A stretch of 39,047 nucleotides of DNA from Cohnella sp. GbtcB17. Lineage in GTDB: Bacteria > Bacillota > Bacilli > Paenibacillales > Paenibacillaceae. The stretch is from the NCBI RefSeq assembly GCF_019091135.1, contig NZ_JAGXJW010000065.1, positions 5,706-44,752 of the forward strand, read 5' to 3'. Numbering within the stretch: the stretch's first letter is position 1; each line of letters opens with the position of its first letter. Position numbers and translations under genes: made by a program. Shown here one piece after another: positions 15,116-23,683 of the stretch. The notes under the pieces were generated by a model. That model searched no databases and was not told where the DNA came from. It saw only the letters and a program-made list of their open reading frames with translations.

Positions 15116-15144
15116 GATGAAAGCGTGTCGGGAGGAGGTCAGGG

Positions 15145-17163
15145 ATGAATCGGTTTATCCGGAATACGGGATTTTATTTGCTTATATTTTTGGTGACCGT
15201 CGGCATCGTTCAGTTCTTCATCGGCAAGAATACGACGACCGAGCCGCTCACCTACAATCAGCTCATGACTGCGATCCAGTCGAAGACCATTCAGGACCTC
15301 GAGATGCAGGTCAACCGCGGCACCTATCTGCTGACCGGCCACTTCAAGGAGGGGCAGGCGCCCGAGGGTCACAAAGGCGAGGCCTTCTCGACTCGGATTC
15401 AGACCGAGCGCGACGCCGAGACGATCAACGCAGCGGCGGTGGAGCAAGGCTTCGAGCTTAAGAACAAGGCGATGCAGGGCGAGAGCTTCTGGCTGACGTT
15501 CCTCACCTCCATCATACCGTTCGTCATTATGTTCATCCTGTTCTTTTTCCTGATCAATCAGGCGCAGGGCGGCGGCGGCAAGGTGATGAATTTCGGCAAG
15601 AGCAAGGCCCGTCTCTATAATGAAGAGAAAAAGCGCGTGACGTTCGAGGACGTGGCGGGCGCGGACGAAGAAAAGCAGGAGCTCGTCGAGGTCGTCGAAT
15701 TCCTGAAGGATCCTCGCAAGTTCGCTGCGCTCGGCGCCCGCATTCCGAAGGGCGTCCTGCTCGTGGGCCCTCCGGGTACCGGTAAGACGCTGCTGGCTCG
15801 CGCCGTTGCTGGCGAAGCCGGCGTGCCGTTCTTCAGCATCTCCGGTTCGGACTTCGTCGAGATGTTCGTCGGCGTAGGTGCATCCCGCGTTCGCGACCTG
15901 TTCGAGAATGCGAAGAAGAACGCGCCATGTATCATCTTTATCGATGAGATCGACGCCGTTGGCCGTCAACGGGGCGCAGGCCTCGGCGGCGGACACGACG
16001 AGCGCGAGCAGACGCTGAACCAATTGCTCGTCGAGATGGACGGCTTCGGCGCGAACGAAGGCATCATCATCGTCGCTGCCACCAACCGTCCTGACATTCT
16101 CGACCCCGCGCTGCTTCGCCCGGGCCGCTTCGACCGTCAGATCACGGTCGACCGTCCGGACGTCAAGGGCCGCGAAGCGGTGCTCAAGGTTCACGCGCGC
16201 AACAAGCCGCTGTCCAAGGACGTCAAGCTGGGCACGATCGCCAAGCGGACGACCGGTTTCACCGGCGCCGATCTGGAGAACCTGCTCAACGAAGCGGCAC
16301 TCCTGGCGGCGCGCAAGAACAAGAAGGACATCGCGATGCAAGAGGTCGACGAAGCGATCGACCGCGTCATCGTCGGTACCGAAAAGAAGAGCCGCGTCAT
16401 CAGCGACCGCGAGAAGCGAATCGTCGCTTATCACGAGTCCGGTCACACGATCGTCGGCTTCTTCCTGGAGCACGCCGACATGGTGCACAAGGTGACGATC
16501 ATCCCGCGCGGACGCGCAGGCGGCTATGTCATCATGCTGCCGAAGGAAGACAGCCTGCTGGTCACGAAGCAAGAGCTGCTGGACAAAGTCACGGGCCTGC
16601 TCGCCGGCCGCGTCGCCGAAGAGCTGTTCATCGGCGAGATCGGCACCGGCGCTTACAGCGACTTCAAGCAAGCAACGGGCATCGTGCGCAGCATGATCAT
16701 GGAATACGGCATGAGCGACAAGCTCGGGCCGATGCAGTTCGGCGCGACCCAGGGCCAAGTGTTCCTCGGCCGCGATATCGGCCATGAGCAGAACTACTCC
16801 GATGCGATCGCGTACGAGATCGACCAAGAGATGCAGATGATCATCCAGACGTGCTACGATCGGGCGAAGAAGCTGCTCACCGAGAAGAGCGCCGAAGTTC
16901 ACCTGCTGGCCAATACGCTGCTCTCCCAGGAGACGCTCGAGTTGGAGCAGATCAAAGCGCTCATCGAGAAGGGCGATATCAACGCCGTATCCGATGGCGA
17001 CGGCGGCGATTCCGGCGGCGAGCCGACCGGCGTAGACCCGACGATCGACACGCTCGGCAGCAACGTCCGCGTCCGCATCACGCCGCGCGACGAAGAGTCG
17101 AGCGCCAACCAGACGCCTCCGACGCCGGATCAACGGAACGACGAGGACAACGAACCGAAGTAA
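15145..17163 (+). CDS. ftsH: ATP-dependent zinc metalloprotease FtsH
   Basis: Membrane AAA+ protease that degrades misfolded membrane proteins and regulators such as SpoVM in sporulating bacilli. The 672-aa protein has TM1 at about 8-26 and TM2 at about 115-140. Walker A GPPGTGKT is near 208, Walker B IIFIDEID near 265, and the pore loop lies in DFVEMFVGVGASRVRD. The second region of homology ends in RPGRFDRQ, and the zinc site is HESGH near 430. The C-terminus is a long acidic, Gly/Pro-rich tail (DGDGGDSGG to DNEPK) typical of Firmicutes homologues. ATG 15145 has GGGAGGAGG just upstream. Confidence 0.98.
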   Translation: MNRFIRNTGFYLLIFLVTVGIVQFFIGKNTTTEPLTYNQLMTAIQSKTIQDLEMQVNRGTYLLTGHFKEGQAPEGHKGEAFSTRIQTERDAETINAAAVEQGFELKNKAMQGESFWLTFLTSIIPFVIMFILFFFLINQAQGGGGKVMNFGKSKARLYNEEKKRVTFEDVAGADEEKQELVEVVEFLKDPRKFAALGARIPKGVLLVGPPGTGKTLLARAVAGEAGVPFFSISGSDFVEMFVGVGASRVRDLFENAKKNAPCIIFIDEIDAVGRQRGAGLGGGHDEREQTLNQLLVEMDGFGANEGIIIVAATNRPDILDPALLRPGRFDRQITVDRPDVKGREAVLKVHARNKPLSKDVKLGTIAKRTTGFTGADLENLLNEAALLAARKNKKDIAMQEVDEAIDRVIVGTEKKSRVISDREKRIVAYHESGHTIVGFFLEHADMVHKVTIIPRGRAGGYVIMLPKEDSLLVTKQELLDKVTGLLAGRVAEELFIGEIGTGAYSDFKQATGIVRSMIMEYGMSDKLGPMQFGATQGQVFLGRDIGHEQNYSDAIAYEIDQEMQMIIQTCYDRAKKLLTEKSAEVHLLANTLLSQETLELEQIKALIEKGDINAVSDGDGGDSGGEPTGVDPTIDTLGSNVRVRITPRDEESSANQTPPTPDQRNDEDNEPK

Positions 17164-17175
17164 CGAGGATCAACC

Positions 17176-17221
17176 AAAAACCCGCGGTTCCGCTGCACGA
17201 TGCAGCGAATCGCGGGTTTTT
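17176..17221. terminator. Bidirectional terminator between ftsH and the anti-sigma gene
   Basis: AAAAACCCGCG pairs with CGCGGGTTTTT, with an inner CGCTGCA/TGCAGCG stem. A-run and T-run on the two flanks make it usable from both strands. It sits between the ends of convergent genes. Confidence 0.9.
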
Positions 17222-17238
17222 CGCGCGCTAACCTGCTG

Positions 17239-18390
17239 TTATCCAGGTCTGGTCAACGAGATGAAGCGCACCTTGCCGTCCTCAAACAGCAGCTGGAAGC
17301 GAAGCGCATCGCCGACTCGATAAGACCACGCCGTCTCTGTCCGGGCATTCGGCAAACCGAGCTTGGCGATGACTTCGGCTGGCGTCAAGCCGACTTGGAT
17401 GCCATCAGTCGTCGCGTAAGCTAGATCATACGTTGTGAAAATGATGGCGTCGGATAATTTGATGACATCCGGATCGGCATATTCGCGAGCAGGCTGCGTT
17501 AGCGACTGTATCAATCCTTGCTTCCCAGAACTGCCGTCAAAGAAATAGATGCCGGAGGATAGCGGGAGAAACTTCTTTTCCCAGCCTGAATAATCCTGAC
17601 CGCCGATGTCGAACCGGCTCTGCTCATACATTCGGTCCGTAACTTGGCCCGCTTGTGCTGCGGTTTCATTTTTAGCCTGCTCGTGAAGTCGGTCGATCGC
17701 CGCCCATACGCCGGTCGGATTGACGTACTGCTGCACAAGCATCCATACCTGGTCGTTTGCCAATATCCGCCTATCAGGTGTCCCGTACGTATTGCTGCTC
17801 GGATCGTAGGACATGGCAAAGGAGCCGCCTACAGTCGTGAAGGTCATCGTATACGCAGTGGGCACCCAGGCATGCTCCGGCCCCGGCGTGATCGAAGCGG
17901 CGGCCATATCCAAAGCGGTTAGATTGCTCAAAATAACGTTTAACCGATCCTTCGGCACCTCGAAGGGCTGCAGTCGATGCTGATTGTCCTCGATCGTAAT
18001 GCCGACCACGTCTTCGGGCTTAAATGGCAGCTGCTTGCCCAGCACGCCCGACAAGCGTTCGATCACAATCGGTCGGGGAGCCGCGTCCGACACAGAGGAG
18101 ACTGTAGCGGTCAGCGTTGAAGAAAAGGTTGTCGGGTTCAGCTTGCGAAAGGAAAAGTCTCCCCAATAGCTGAGCAAAAGGGTTCCCGCGACTATCACTG
18201 CCGCTACACCGACCATTGTCGCAACTGGAAGCGGACGTTTGTTTCGGTCCGATCTTCGACGCTTATGTTCAATCTTGCCGTTGACCGCGGCCTGCTTGAT
18301 GGCAGTCATATGGACTTCCGTGAAGCCCGGCGTGCGGCTTGCATCCACTTTCAGTTTTTCGTACCAAGGCGGCAAGCTATCTTTTTTCAT
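17239..18390 (-). CDS. Probable membrane-bound anti-sigma factor
   Basis: A 383-aa protein encoded directly after, and overlapping by 14 bases, an ECF sigma factor. Residues 1-55 are cytoplasmic and charged (LPPWYEKLKVD, then KRRRSDRNKR). One membrane helix (VATMVGVAAVIVAGTLLLSYW) lies near 58-78. The remaining 300 residues should be outside the membrane and read as a beta-rich sensor; the last part (GLTPAEVIAKLGLPNARTE, then LLFEDGKVRFISL) resembles an SmpA/DUF4309-like fold, which I hold loosely. No zinc-binding ZAS motif is visible. The topology and overlap are the basis for the anti-sigma call. ATG 18390 lies within the end of the sigma gene. The signal it senses is unknown. Confidence 0.78.
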   Translation of the reverse strand: MKKDSLPPWYEKLKVDASRTPGFTEVHMTAIKQAAVNGKIEHKRRRSDRNKRPLPVATMVGVAAVIVAGTLLLSYWGDFSFRKLNPTTFSSTLTATVSSVSDAAPRPIVIERLSGVLGKQLPFKPEDVVGITIEDNQHRLQPFEVPKDRLNVILSNLTALDMAAASITPGPEHAWVPTAYTMTFTTVGGSFAMSYDPSSNTYGTPDRRILANDQVWMLVQQYVNPTGVWAAIDRLHEQAKNETAAQAGQVTDRMYEQSRFDIGGQDYSGWEKKFLPLSSGIYFFDGSSGKQGLIQSLTQPAREYADPDVIKLSDAIIFTTYDLAYATTDGIQVGLTPAEVIAKLGLPNARTETAWSYRVGDALRFQLLFEDGKVRFISLTRPG

Positions 18391-18928
18391 GTCCGGACGC
18401 CTCCTCTCTAAGCCTGATCATGCGTTGTCTGGCGCGAGAGAGCCTGGACTTCACGGTGCCTTCGGACAAGTCGAGGAGGAGCGCAATCTCCTTAACCGAA
18501 AGTTCGTACCTCGCCTGCAGCACAAGCGCCTCGCGCAATTTGACGGGGAGCCGCATGACGTCTCCCCATATCTCGTTGGATAAGGAACGCCTCAGCGCTT
18601 CGGATTCGGCGGAAGGACAGGCTTCATGCGCGCGCGGGTCAATGCGGTCCATTAAGGTAACGCGACGCATAAAGGCCGAACGCAAGCGATTGAGCGCCGT
18701 ATTTCGCGTGATCGACAGCAACCAGGTACGCACGGAGGAGGCTCCGCGGAACGTATCGATTTTCCGATAGGCGGCGAGAAATACGTCCTGGGAGATGTCG
18801 TCTGCCAGCTCTCTGCGCTTGGTCAGAACGAAGGCGAGGTTCCACACCTCGGACCCGTATTGCGCCATCAACTCGCGAAGCCCGCCGGCATCCATATTTT
18901 CAATGTAGGACCAGTGGGATTCATCCAA
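18377..18928 (-). CDS. ECF-type RNA polymerase sigma factor
   Basis: A 183-aa sigma-70 family protein with only regions 2 and 4. Region 2 is near 18-85 (YGSEVWNLAFVLTKRRELADDISQDVFLAAYRKIDTF), with WLLSITRNTALNRLRS as region 2.3/2.4. Region 4 is near 118-172 (LPVKLREALVLQARYELSVKEIALLLDLSEGTVKSRLSRARQRM), a classic helix-turn-helix that reads the -35. The start is TTG 18928 with AGGGAGGTG eight bases upstream. It likely responds to an envelope signal through the overlapping membrane protein. Its target promoters were not identified. Confidence 0.93.
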   Translation of the reverse strand: MDESHWSYIENMDAGGLRELMAQYGSEVWNLAFVLTKRRELADDISQDVFLAAYRKIDTFRGASSVRTWLLSITRNTALNRLRSAFMRRVTLMDRIDPRAHEACPSAESEALRRSLSNEIWGDVMRLPVKLREALVLQARYELSVKEIALLLDLSEGTVKSRLSRARQRMIRLREEASGHEKR

Positions 18929-19345
18929 GCTCGCAACACCTCCCTCCGATTAGACACCGCAAAAGCAAAAGAGGTTCCGTTTTAGACAAAAAAGAAACCG
19001 GGATGCGCGTCCGCACCCGATTCGTGACTTCGCTAACTATGAATGCGGTTTCGCAAAGGTTCAATTGCAATGCGCTGGATTTTTTGCGATCGCTCGAATG
19101 GCCTGCGTGTAGGAACGCTTGTTCCACTTGTGTCCGGTCTGCGGAAAAGCCGACAAACAGGCAGAAAACTTCTTCCAAAAATCTGTGAACATTCATTGAC
19201 AGTGCCTCCCGGCAAGTGTAAATTTATTGTTGACTCACCGACGGAGGTTGCCATTTTGGCATCCCGTTTTTGTTAAGCGGCCTAATTTGTGCTTATTTTC
19301 ACAATTAACCATACCCAGGCGTCAACGCCGCAGGAGGAGACCACC
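18929..19345. other. Intergenic region between the sigma factor and nadA
   Basis: A 417-base stretch between divergent genes. It holds the sigma gene's ribosome site, the nadA promoter (19196-19224), an imperfect TTGTG/CACAA inverted repeat at 19284-19306 in the nadA leader, and a short reading frame with a CPVCG motif at 19113-19199 that lacks a credible start. No complete gene is seen. No convincing NiaR operator could be picked out. Confidence 0.5.
19196..19224 (+). promoter_or_regulatory. Sigma-A promoter for the nadABC genes
   Basis: A perfect -35 TTGACA (19196-19201) and TAAATT -10 (19219-19224) are separated by exactly 17 bases. It would give a leader of about 115 bases before nadA, long enough for an operator or attenuation element. 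Confidence 0.75.
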
Positions 19346-20284
19346 ATGGAAGCTTTAGCCCTTGAACGCAAAGCTGAGCAGAACCGCGAGCTGCGCGAGC
19401 GCCTGGCTCAGCTGAAGAAGGAACGCAATGCCATCATTCTGGCTCACTATTACCAGCGCGACGAAATTCAAGAGGTGGCCGACTTCCGCGGAGATTCGTT
19501 CCTGCTCGCCCAGAAGGCCGCGCAGACGGATGCCGACGTCATCGTCTTTTGCGGCGTGCACTTCATGGGCGAGAGCGCCAAGATTCTCGCGCCGCACAAG
19601 ACCGTGCTTGTCCCCGACGAGCGCGCGGGCTGCCCGATGGCGGACATGGTCAACCCGATCGGTCTGCGGGAGCTGAAGGCCAAGCACCCGAACGCCAAGG
19701 TCGTGACCTATATCAACTCGTCCGCGGACGTGAAGGCCGAGACCGACATCTGCTGCACGTCGGCGAATGCGGTCAAGGTCGTCAACTCGGTCGAAGGCGA
19801 CGAGGTCATCTGGTGCCCGGACAAAAACCTGGGCCACTACGTGCAGCAGCATACGGACAAGAAGATGATCATCTGGGAAGGCTACTGCAACACGCATGAC
19901 ATGCTGACCGTCAAGGATGTATACGAGATGCGGGCGAAGTATCCGAACGCGCAGTTCGTCGTCCATCCGGAATGCCGTCCAGAGGTCGTCGAACTTGCCG
20001 ACTTCGTCGGCAGCACGACCGGCATCCTGAAGTATTGCCGCGAATCGAGCCACAAGGAGTTCATCGTCGGCACCGAGGACGGCACGGGTTACCAGCTGCG
20101 CGTGGACAGCCCGGACAAGACGTTCCATTTCGCAAGCAAGTTCCTCGTCTGCCCGAACATGAAGGTCAACAACCTGAAGAAGGTCGTCAAGGCGCTCGAA
20201 ACGATGCAGCCGCAGATCCATGTGCCGCAAGACGTCGCCGACAAGGCGCGCCTGTCGCTCGAGCGCATGCTGCTCGTCAAGTAA
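19346..20284 (+). CDS. nadA: Quinolinate synthase A
   Basis: Condenses iminoaspartate with dihydroxyacetone phosphate to quinolinate, the second step of de novo NAD synthesis; carries an oxygen-sensitive [4Fe-4S] cluster. The 312-aa protein has NAIILAHYYQRDEIQEVADFRGDS near the N-terminus. Cluster cysteines are in ERAGCPMADM (near 95), HPECRPEV (near 209) and CPNMK (near 270). ATG 19346 follows AGGAGGAG by about 7 bases; an in-frame upstream ATG at 19289 lacks a site. First gene of a nadA-nadB-nadC-coaX run. Confidence 0.96.
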   Translation: MEALALERKAEQNRELRERLAQLKKERNAIILAHYYQRDEIQEVADFRGDSFLLAQKAAQTDADVIVFCGVHFMGESAKILAPHKTVLVPDERAGCPMADMVNPIGLRELKAKHPNAKVVTYINSSADVKAETDICCTSANAVKVVNSVEGDEVIWCPDKNLGHYVQQHTDKKMIIWEGYCNTHDMLTVKDVYEMRAKYPNAQFVVHPECRPEVVELADFVGSTTGILKYCRESSHKEFIVGTEDGTGYQLRVDSPDKTFHFASKFLVCPNMKVNNLKKVVKALETMQPQIHVPQDVADKARLSLERMLLVK

Positions 20285-20341
20285 CCTGGAGAGATCGATC
20301 GGGAGAGACCAATAACTTCATGCGGGGAGTCGCAGAGGGCC

Positions 20342-21955
20342 ATGATACCACGTTATATCGTCGATTTCGATCCGGCGGCGCTTGAGACCGTACAGACGGA
20401 TATGATCATTATCGGAGCCGGGATCGCGGGCCTGTTCACGGCGCTTCAGGCGGCCAAAGACCGCCGCGTGCTCATGATCACGAAAAAATCGCTGTTCGAC
20501 AGCAACACGCGCTACGCGCAGGGCGGCATCGCGGCCGTCATCTCGGAGGACGATTCGCCGGAGTTCCATCGCCAGGATACGCTGATCGCGGGCGCGGGGC
20601 TGTGCGATCCCGAGGCGGTAGACGTGCTCGTGCACGAGGGGCCGGACGGCGTCCAGGCGCTGATCCAATACGGCACGCACTTTGACGAGGAGGACGGACA
20701 CCTCGCCCTGACCAAGGAAGGCGCGCATAGCCAGCGCCGCATTCTGCACGCCAACGGCGACGCAACGGGCTACGAGATCGTGCGCGCGCTGGCAGCCAAG
20801 GTGCAGACCGTGCCGAATATCGAAGTGTGGGACGACCACTTCGTGCTCGATCTGCTCACCGAGGAAGGCGAATGCGTCGGTGCGCTCGTGCAGAAGCCGG
20901 ACGGCTCGCGCGTGATCGTGCGGGGGGCGGCCACCGTCCTTTGCTCGGGCGGCACCGGGCAGTTGTACCGCTACACGACGAATCCCGAAGTCGCGACGGG
21001 CGACGGCATCGCGATGGCTTATCGCGCCGGCGCGGTCATCCGCGATATGGAGTTCAACCAGTTCCATCCGATGCTCCTATGCAACCCGGGCGCGCCTCGC
21101 TTTCGTCTCTCGGAAGCCGTGCGCTGCTTATGCGCGGTCGTTCGCAAAATCCGAGGCGAGCGCTTTATGGACAAATACCATCCGCAGCTCGAGCTGGCGC
21201 CGCGCCACATCGTGGCGCGCGCGATCTTGAGCGAGATGGAGCTGACCAAGTCGACATACGTTTATATCGATATTACCCACGAGACGCCGGATCTCATCAA
21301 GCATCGGTTTCCGAATATTTATGAGTTTTGCCTGAATTATGGCCTCGATATGACGACGGATTGGATTCCAGTGGCCCCGGCTGCCCATTATATGATGGGA
21401 GGCGTCCGCACGGACATGAACGGCGAATCGAGCATCCCCCGGCTGTTCGCCTGCGGCGAAGTCTCGTCGACGGGCGTGCACGGCGCGAACCGGCTGGCGA
21501 GCAACTCGCTGTCCGAAGCGATCGTGTTCGGCCGCCGCATCGTCGAGCGGGTTCGCTTGCTCGCGCCGCTCGCGCTTGAAGCGCGCACCGGGTACGCTTC
21601 CGATCGCATCGGTGCGCCTGCGGGCAAGATGGCGGAGCGCCGCCTGAAGCTGCAAAAGCTCATGGTGCGCTTCGCCGGCCTCAGGCGAGAAGCCCACGGC
21701 CTGACGAAGGGACTCGAAGAGCTGCGCAGGCAGGCGCCGTTGTACCAGACGGAGATGACGACGCGCGAGGAGTTCGAATACGCGAACCTGCTCACCTGCG
21801 CGACGTTGATGATGGAGGCGGCCCTCATGCGCGAAGAGAGCCGCGGGGCGCACTACCGGGAGGACTTCCCGGACAAGGACGATTCGTTCTGGCGCAAGCA
21901 TACGCTGATGCACAGGGAACGGGGCATCGGAGAGGAGTTCATAGGCGATGTTTGA
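20342..21955 (+). CDS. nadB: L-aspartate oxidase
   Basis: FAD enzyme oxidising aspartate to iminoaspartate for NadA. The 537-aa protein opens with the FAD dinucleotide fold (DMIIIGAGIAGLFTALQAA, near residue 20). RYAQGGIAAV follows near 57, and MEFNQFHPM carries catalytic residues of the succinate dehydrogenase/fumarate reductase flavoprotein family. HYMMGGVRTD near 350 and GVHGANRLASNSLSEA near 379 complete the set. The length is normal. It lies 57 bases after nadA and overlaps nadC by 8 bases. Confidence 0.96.
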   Translation: MIPRYIVDFDPAALETVQTDMIIIGAGIAGLFTALQAAKDRRVLMITKKSLFDSNTRYAQGGIAAVISEDDSPEFHRQDTLIAGAGLCDPEAVDVLVHEGPDGVQALIQYGTHFDEEDGHLALTKEGAHSQRRILHANGDATGYEIVRALAAKVQTVPNIEVWDDHFVLDLLTEEGECVGALVQKPDGSRVIVRGAATVLCSGGTGQLYRYTTNPEVATGDGIAMAYRAGAVIRDMEFNQFHPMLLCNPGAPRFRLSEAVRCLCAVVRKIRGERFMDKYHPQLELAPRHIVARAILSEMELTKSTYVYIDITHETPDLIKHRFPNIYEFCLNYGLDMTTDWIPVAPAAHYMMGGVRTDMNGESSIPRLFACGEVSSTGVHGANRLASNSLSEAIVFGRRIVERVRLLAPLALEARTGYASDRIGAPAGKMAERRLKLQKLMVRFAGLRREAHGLTKGLEELRRQAPLYQTEMTTREEFEYANLLTCATLMMEAALMREESRGAHYREDFPDKDDSFWRKHTLMHRERGIGEEFIGDV

Positions 21956-22847
21956 ATCGGAAAAGGACTGGGAGATCGCGGGACCCGCGGTCGACGCCGT
22001 GAAGGCGCAGCTTAGAGCGTGGCTGGCCGAGGATATCGGCAGCGGCGACGTGAGCACGATGTCGACGGTGCCGGCGGGCCACCGGTCGAAGGGCATCATC
22101 CACGCCAAGGAAGCGGGCGTGCTGGCGGGCATGCCGCTCATGCGCCTCGTCTTCGGCGTGATCGACCCTTCGCTCGCGGTCGAATCGCGCGCGCACGACG
22201 GCGACCGCGTCGAGCGCGGCACCGTGCTCGCGGTCGTCGAGGGCGCTACGCACAGCATCCTGACGGGCGAGCGACTCGCGCTGAACCTGCTGCAGCGGCT
22301 GTCGGGCATCGCGACCAAGACCCGCGTCTACGTCGACGCTGCCGAAGGCTATCCGGCTCGGATCGCCGATACGCGCAAGACGACGCCAGGCCATCGCACG
22401 CTGGAGAAGTACGCCGTGCGCATCGGCGGCGCATACAATCACCGCTTCGGCTTGTACGATGCGGTCATGATCAAGGATAATCATATTAAGGCGGCCGGCG
22501 GCATCCCCGCCGCCGTCGCTTCGGCGAAGTCGCGCATCCCGCACACGATGATGATTGAGGTGGAGGCCGAATCGCTGGAGCAGGCGCTCGAAGCCGCGCG
22601 GGCAGGCGCAAACGTCGTTATGTTCGACAATATGTCGCCCGAGCAGATGAAGACCGCGGCTGCCGAACTGCGCGCCATCGCGCCGTATATCGTGTTGGAG
22701 GCTTCCGGCGGCATCCGGCCGGAGCGGGTGCGCGAGGTGGCGGCGTCCGGCGTGGACGTGATCAGCGTAGGCGCGCTGACGCACTCGTTTAACGCGCTGG
22801 ACATCAGCCTGGACCTGAACGAAGTCAAGAAGGGGGAAGTCTCTTGA
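21948..22847 (+). CDS. nadC: Nicotinate-nucleotide pyrophosphorylase (quinolinate phosphoribosyltransferase)
   Basis: Converts quinolinate and PRPP to nicotinate mononucleotide, completing the local NAD pathway. The 299-aa protein shows LAEDIGSGDVST near the N-terminus, LNLLQRLSGIAT, the diagnostic RKTTPGHRTLEKYAV and GGAYNHRFGLYDAVMIKDNH. EVEAESLEQALEA and EASGGIRPERV follow in the barrel. Its start ATG 21948 lies inside nadB, and its stop overlaps the TTG start of coaX (TTGA), so translation of the three is coupled. Confidence 0.97.
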   Translation: MFESEKDWEIAGPAVDAVKAQLRAWLAEDIGSGDVSTMSTVPAGHRSKGIIHAKEAGVLAGMPLMRLVFGVIDPSLAVESRAHDGDRVERGTVLAVVEGATHSILTGERLALNLLQRLSGIATKTRVYVDAAEGYPARIADTRKTTPGHRTLEKYAVRIGGAYNHRFGLYDAVMIKDNHIKAAGGIPAAVASAKSRIPHTMMIEVEAESLEQALEAARAGANVVMFDNMSPEQMKTAAAELRAIAPYIVLEASGGIRPERVREVAASGVDVISVGALTHSFNALDISLDLNEVKKGEVS

Positions 22848-23608
22848 TTCTGGTCGTCGACGTCGGGAACACCAACATCGAGCTCGGCCTGTACGAGGGC
22901 TCGGAGCTTCTCCATCATTGGCGGCTCAGCACGAACCGCTCGGCGACGGTCGACGAGTACGGGATCATGCTGACCAACCTGTTCAGCATCGCGGGCATCC
23001 GGGCGGACGAGATCGACGGCGTCATCGTCTCGTGCGTCGTGCCGCCGCTCATGCCTACGCTCGAGCGGCTGTTCGTCAAGTACGTCGGCCGCGAGGCGCT
23101 GGTTGTCGGACCGGGCATCAAGACCGGCCTCAACATCCGGTACGAAAATCCGAAGGAGGTCGGCGCCGACCGGACCGTCACCGCGGTCGCGGGCATCGAG
23201 CACTACGGCGCGCCGCTGGTCGTCGTCGCCTTCGGCACCGCCACAACCTTCGATTATATCGACCCGTCGGGTGCGTACCTGGGCGGGGTCATCGTGCCGG
23301 GCATCGGCATCTCGGCCGAGGCGCTGTACCAGCGCGCCGCGCGCCTGCCGCGCGTCGAACTGGCCAAGCCGCGCGCGGTCGTCGGCCGCAACACGGTCGC
23401 GGCCATTCAATCCGGCGCAATCTACGGCTATGCCGGGCAAGTGGACGGCATCGTGAAGCGGATCTGCGCCGAGCAGCGCTGCACGCCGCGCGTCATCGCG
23501 ACTGGCGGTCTCGCGGAGCTGATCGCGGGCGAGTCGGAGACGATCGAATCGGTCGATTCGATGCTGACGCTGGAAGGATTAAGAATCATTTACGAACGCA
23601 ATCTATAG
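22844..23608 (+). CDS. coaX: Type III pantothenate kinase
   Basis: First step of coenzyme A synthesis, phosphorylating pantothenate; type III enzymes belong to the ASKHA fold and need a monovalent cation. The 254-aa protein has the N-terminal phosphate loop DVGNTNIELG, GLNIRYENPKEVGADRTVTAVAG near 100, and VVAFGTATTFDYIDPSGAYLGGVIVPG near 128. The start is TTG 22844, overlapping the nadC stop by four bases, after AAGGGGGAAG. Its usual place is just after ftsH in Bacillales; here the sigma pair and nadABC lie between. Confidence 0.96.
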   Translation: MILVVDVGNTNIELGLYEGSELLHHWRLSTNRSATVDEYGIMLTNLFSIAGIRADEIDGVIVSCVVPPLMPTLERLFVKYVGREALVVGPGIKTGLNIRYENPKEVGADRTVTAVAGIEHYGAPLVVVAFGTATTFDYIDPSGAYLGGVIVPGIGISAEALYQRAARLPRVELAKPRAVVGRNTVAAIQSGAIYGYAGQVDGIVKRICAEQRCTPRVIATGGLAELIAGESETIESVDSMLTLEGLRIIYERNL

Positions 23609-23683
23609 GAATCCCGGCCGTCGTGCGCCCGATCGCGGGCGGACGAGCCGGCCTACGACAACAGTGGCAAAGGAGCGGATGAA

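Noticed and set aside
15139..17133. 664-residue open frame antisense to ftsH
   Set aside because: Shadow frame with Arg/Leu/Asp/His-rich composition; ftsH motifs on the plus strand explain the region fully.
18945..18990. ECF-type autoregulatory promoter (GGAACC and GTCTAA on the minus strand) before the sigma gene
   Set aside because: The -10-like element sits directly against the ribosome site, so a transcript starting there would lack it; spacing does not fit.
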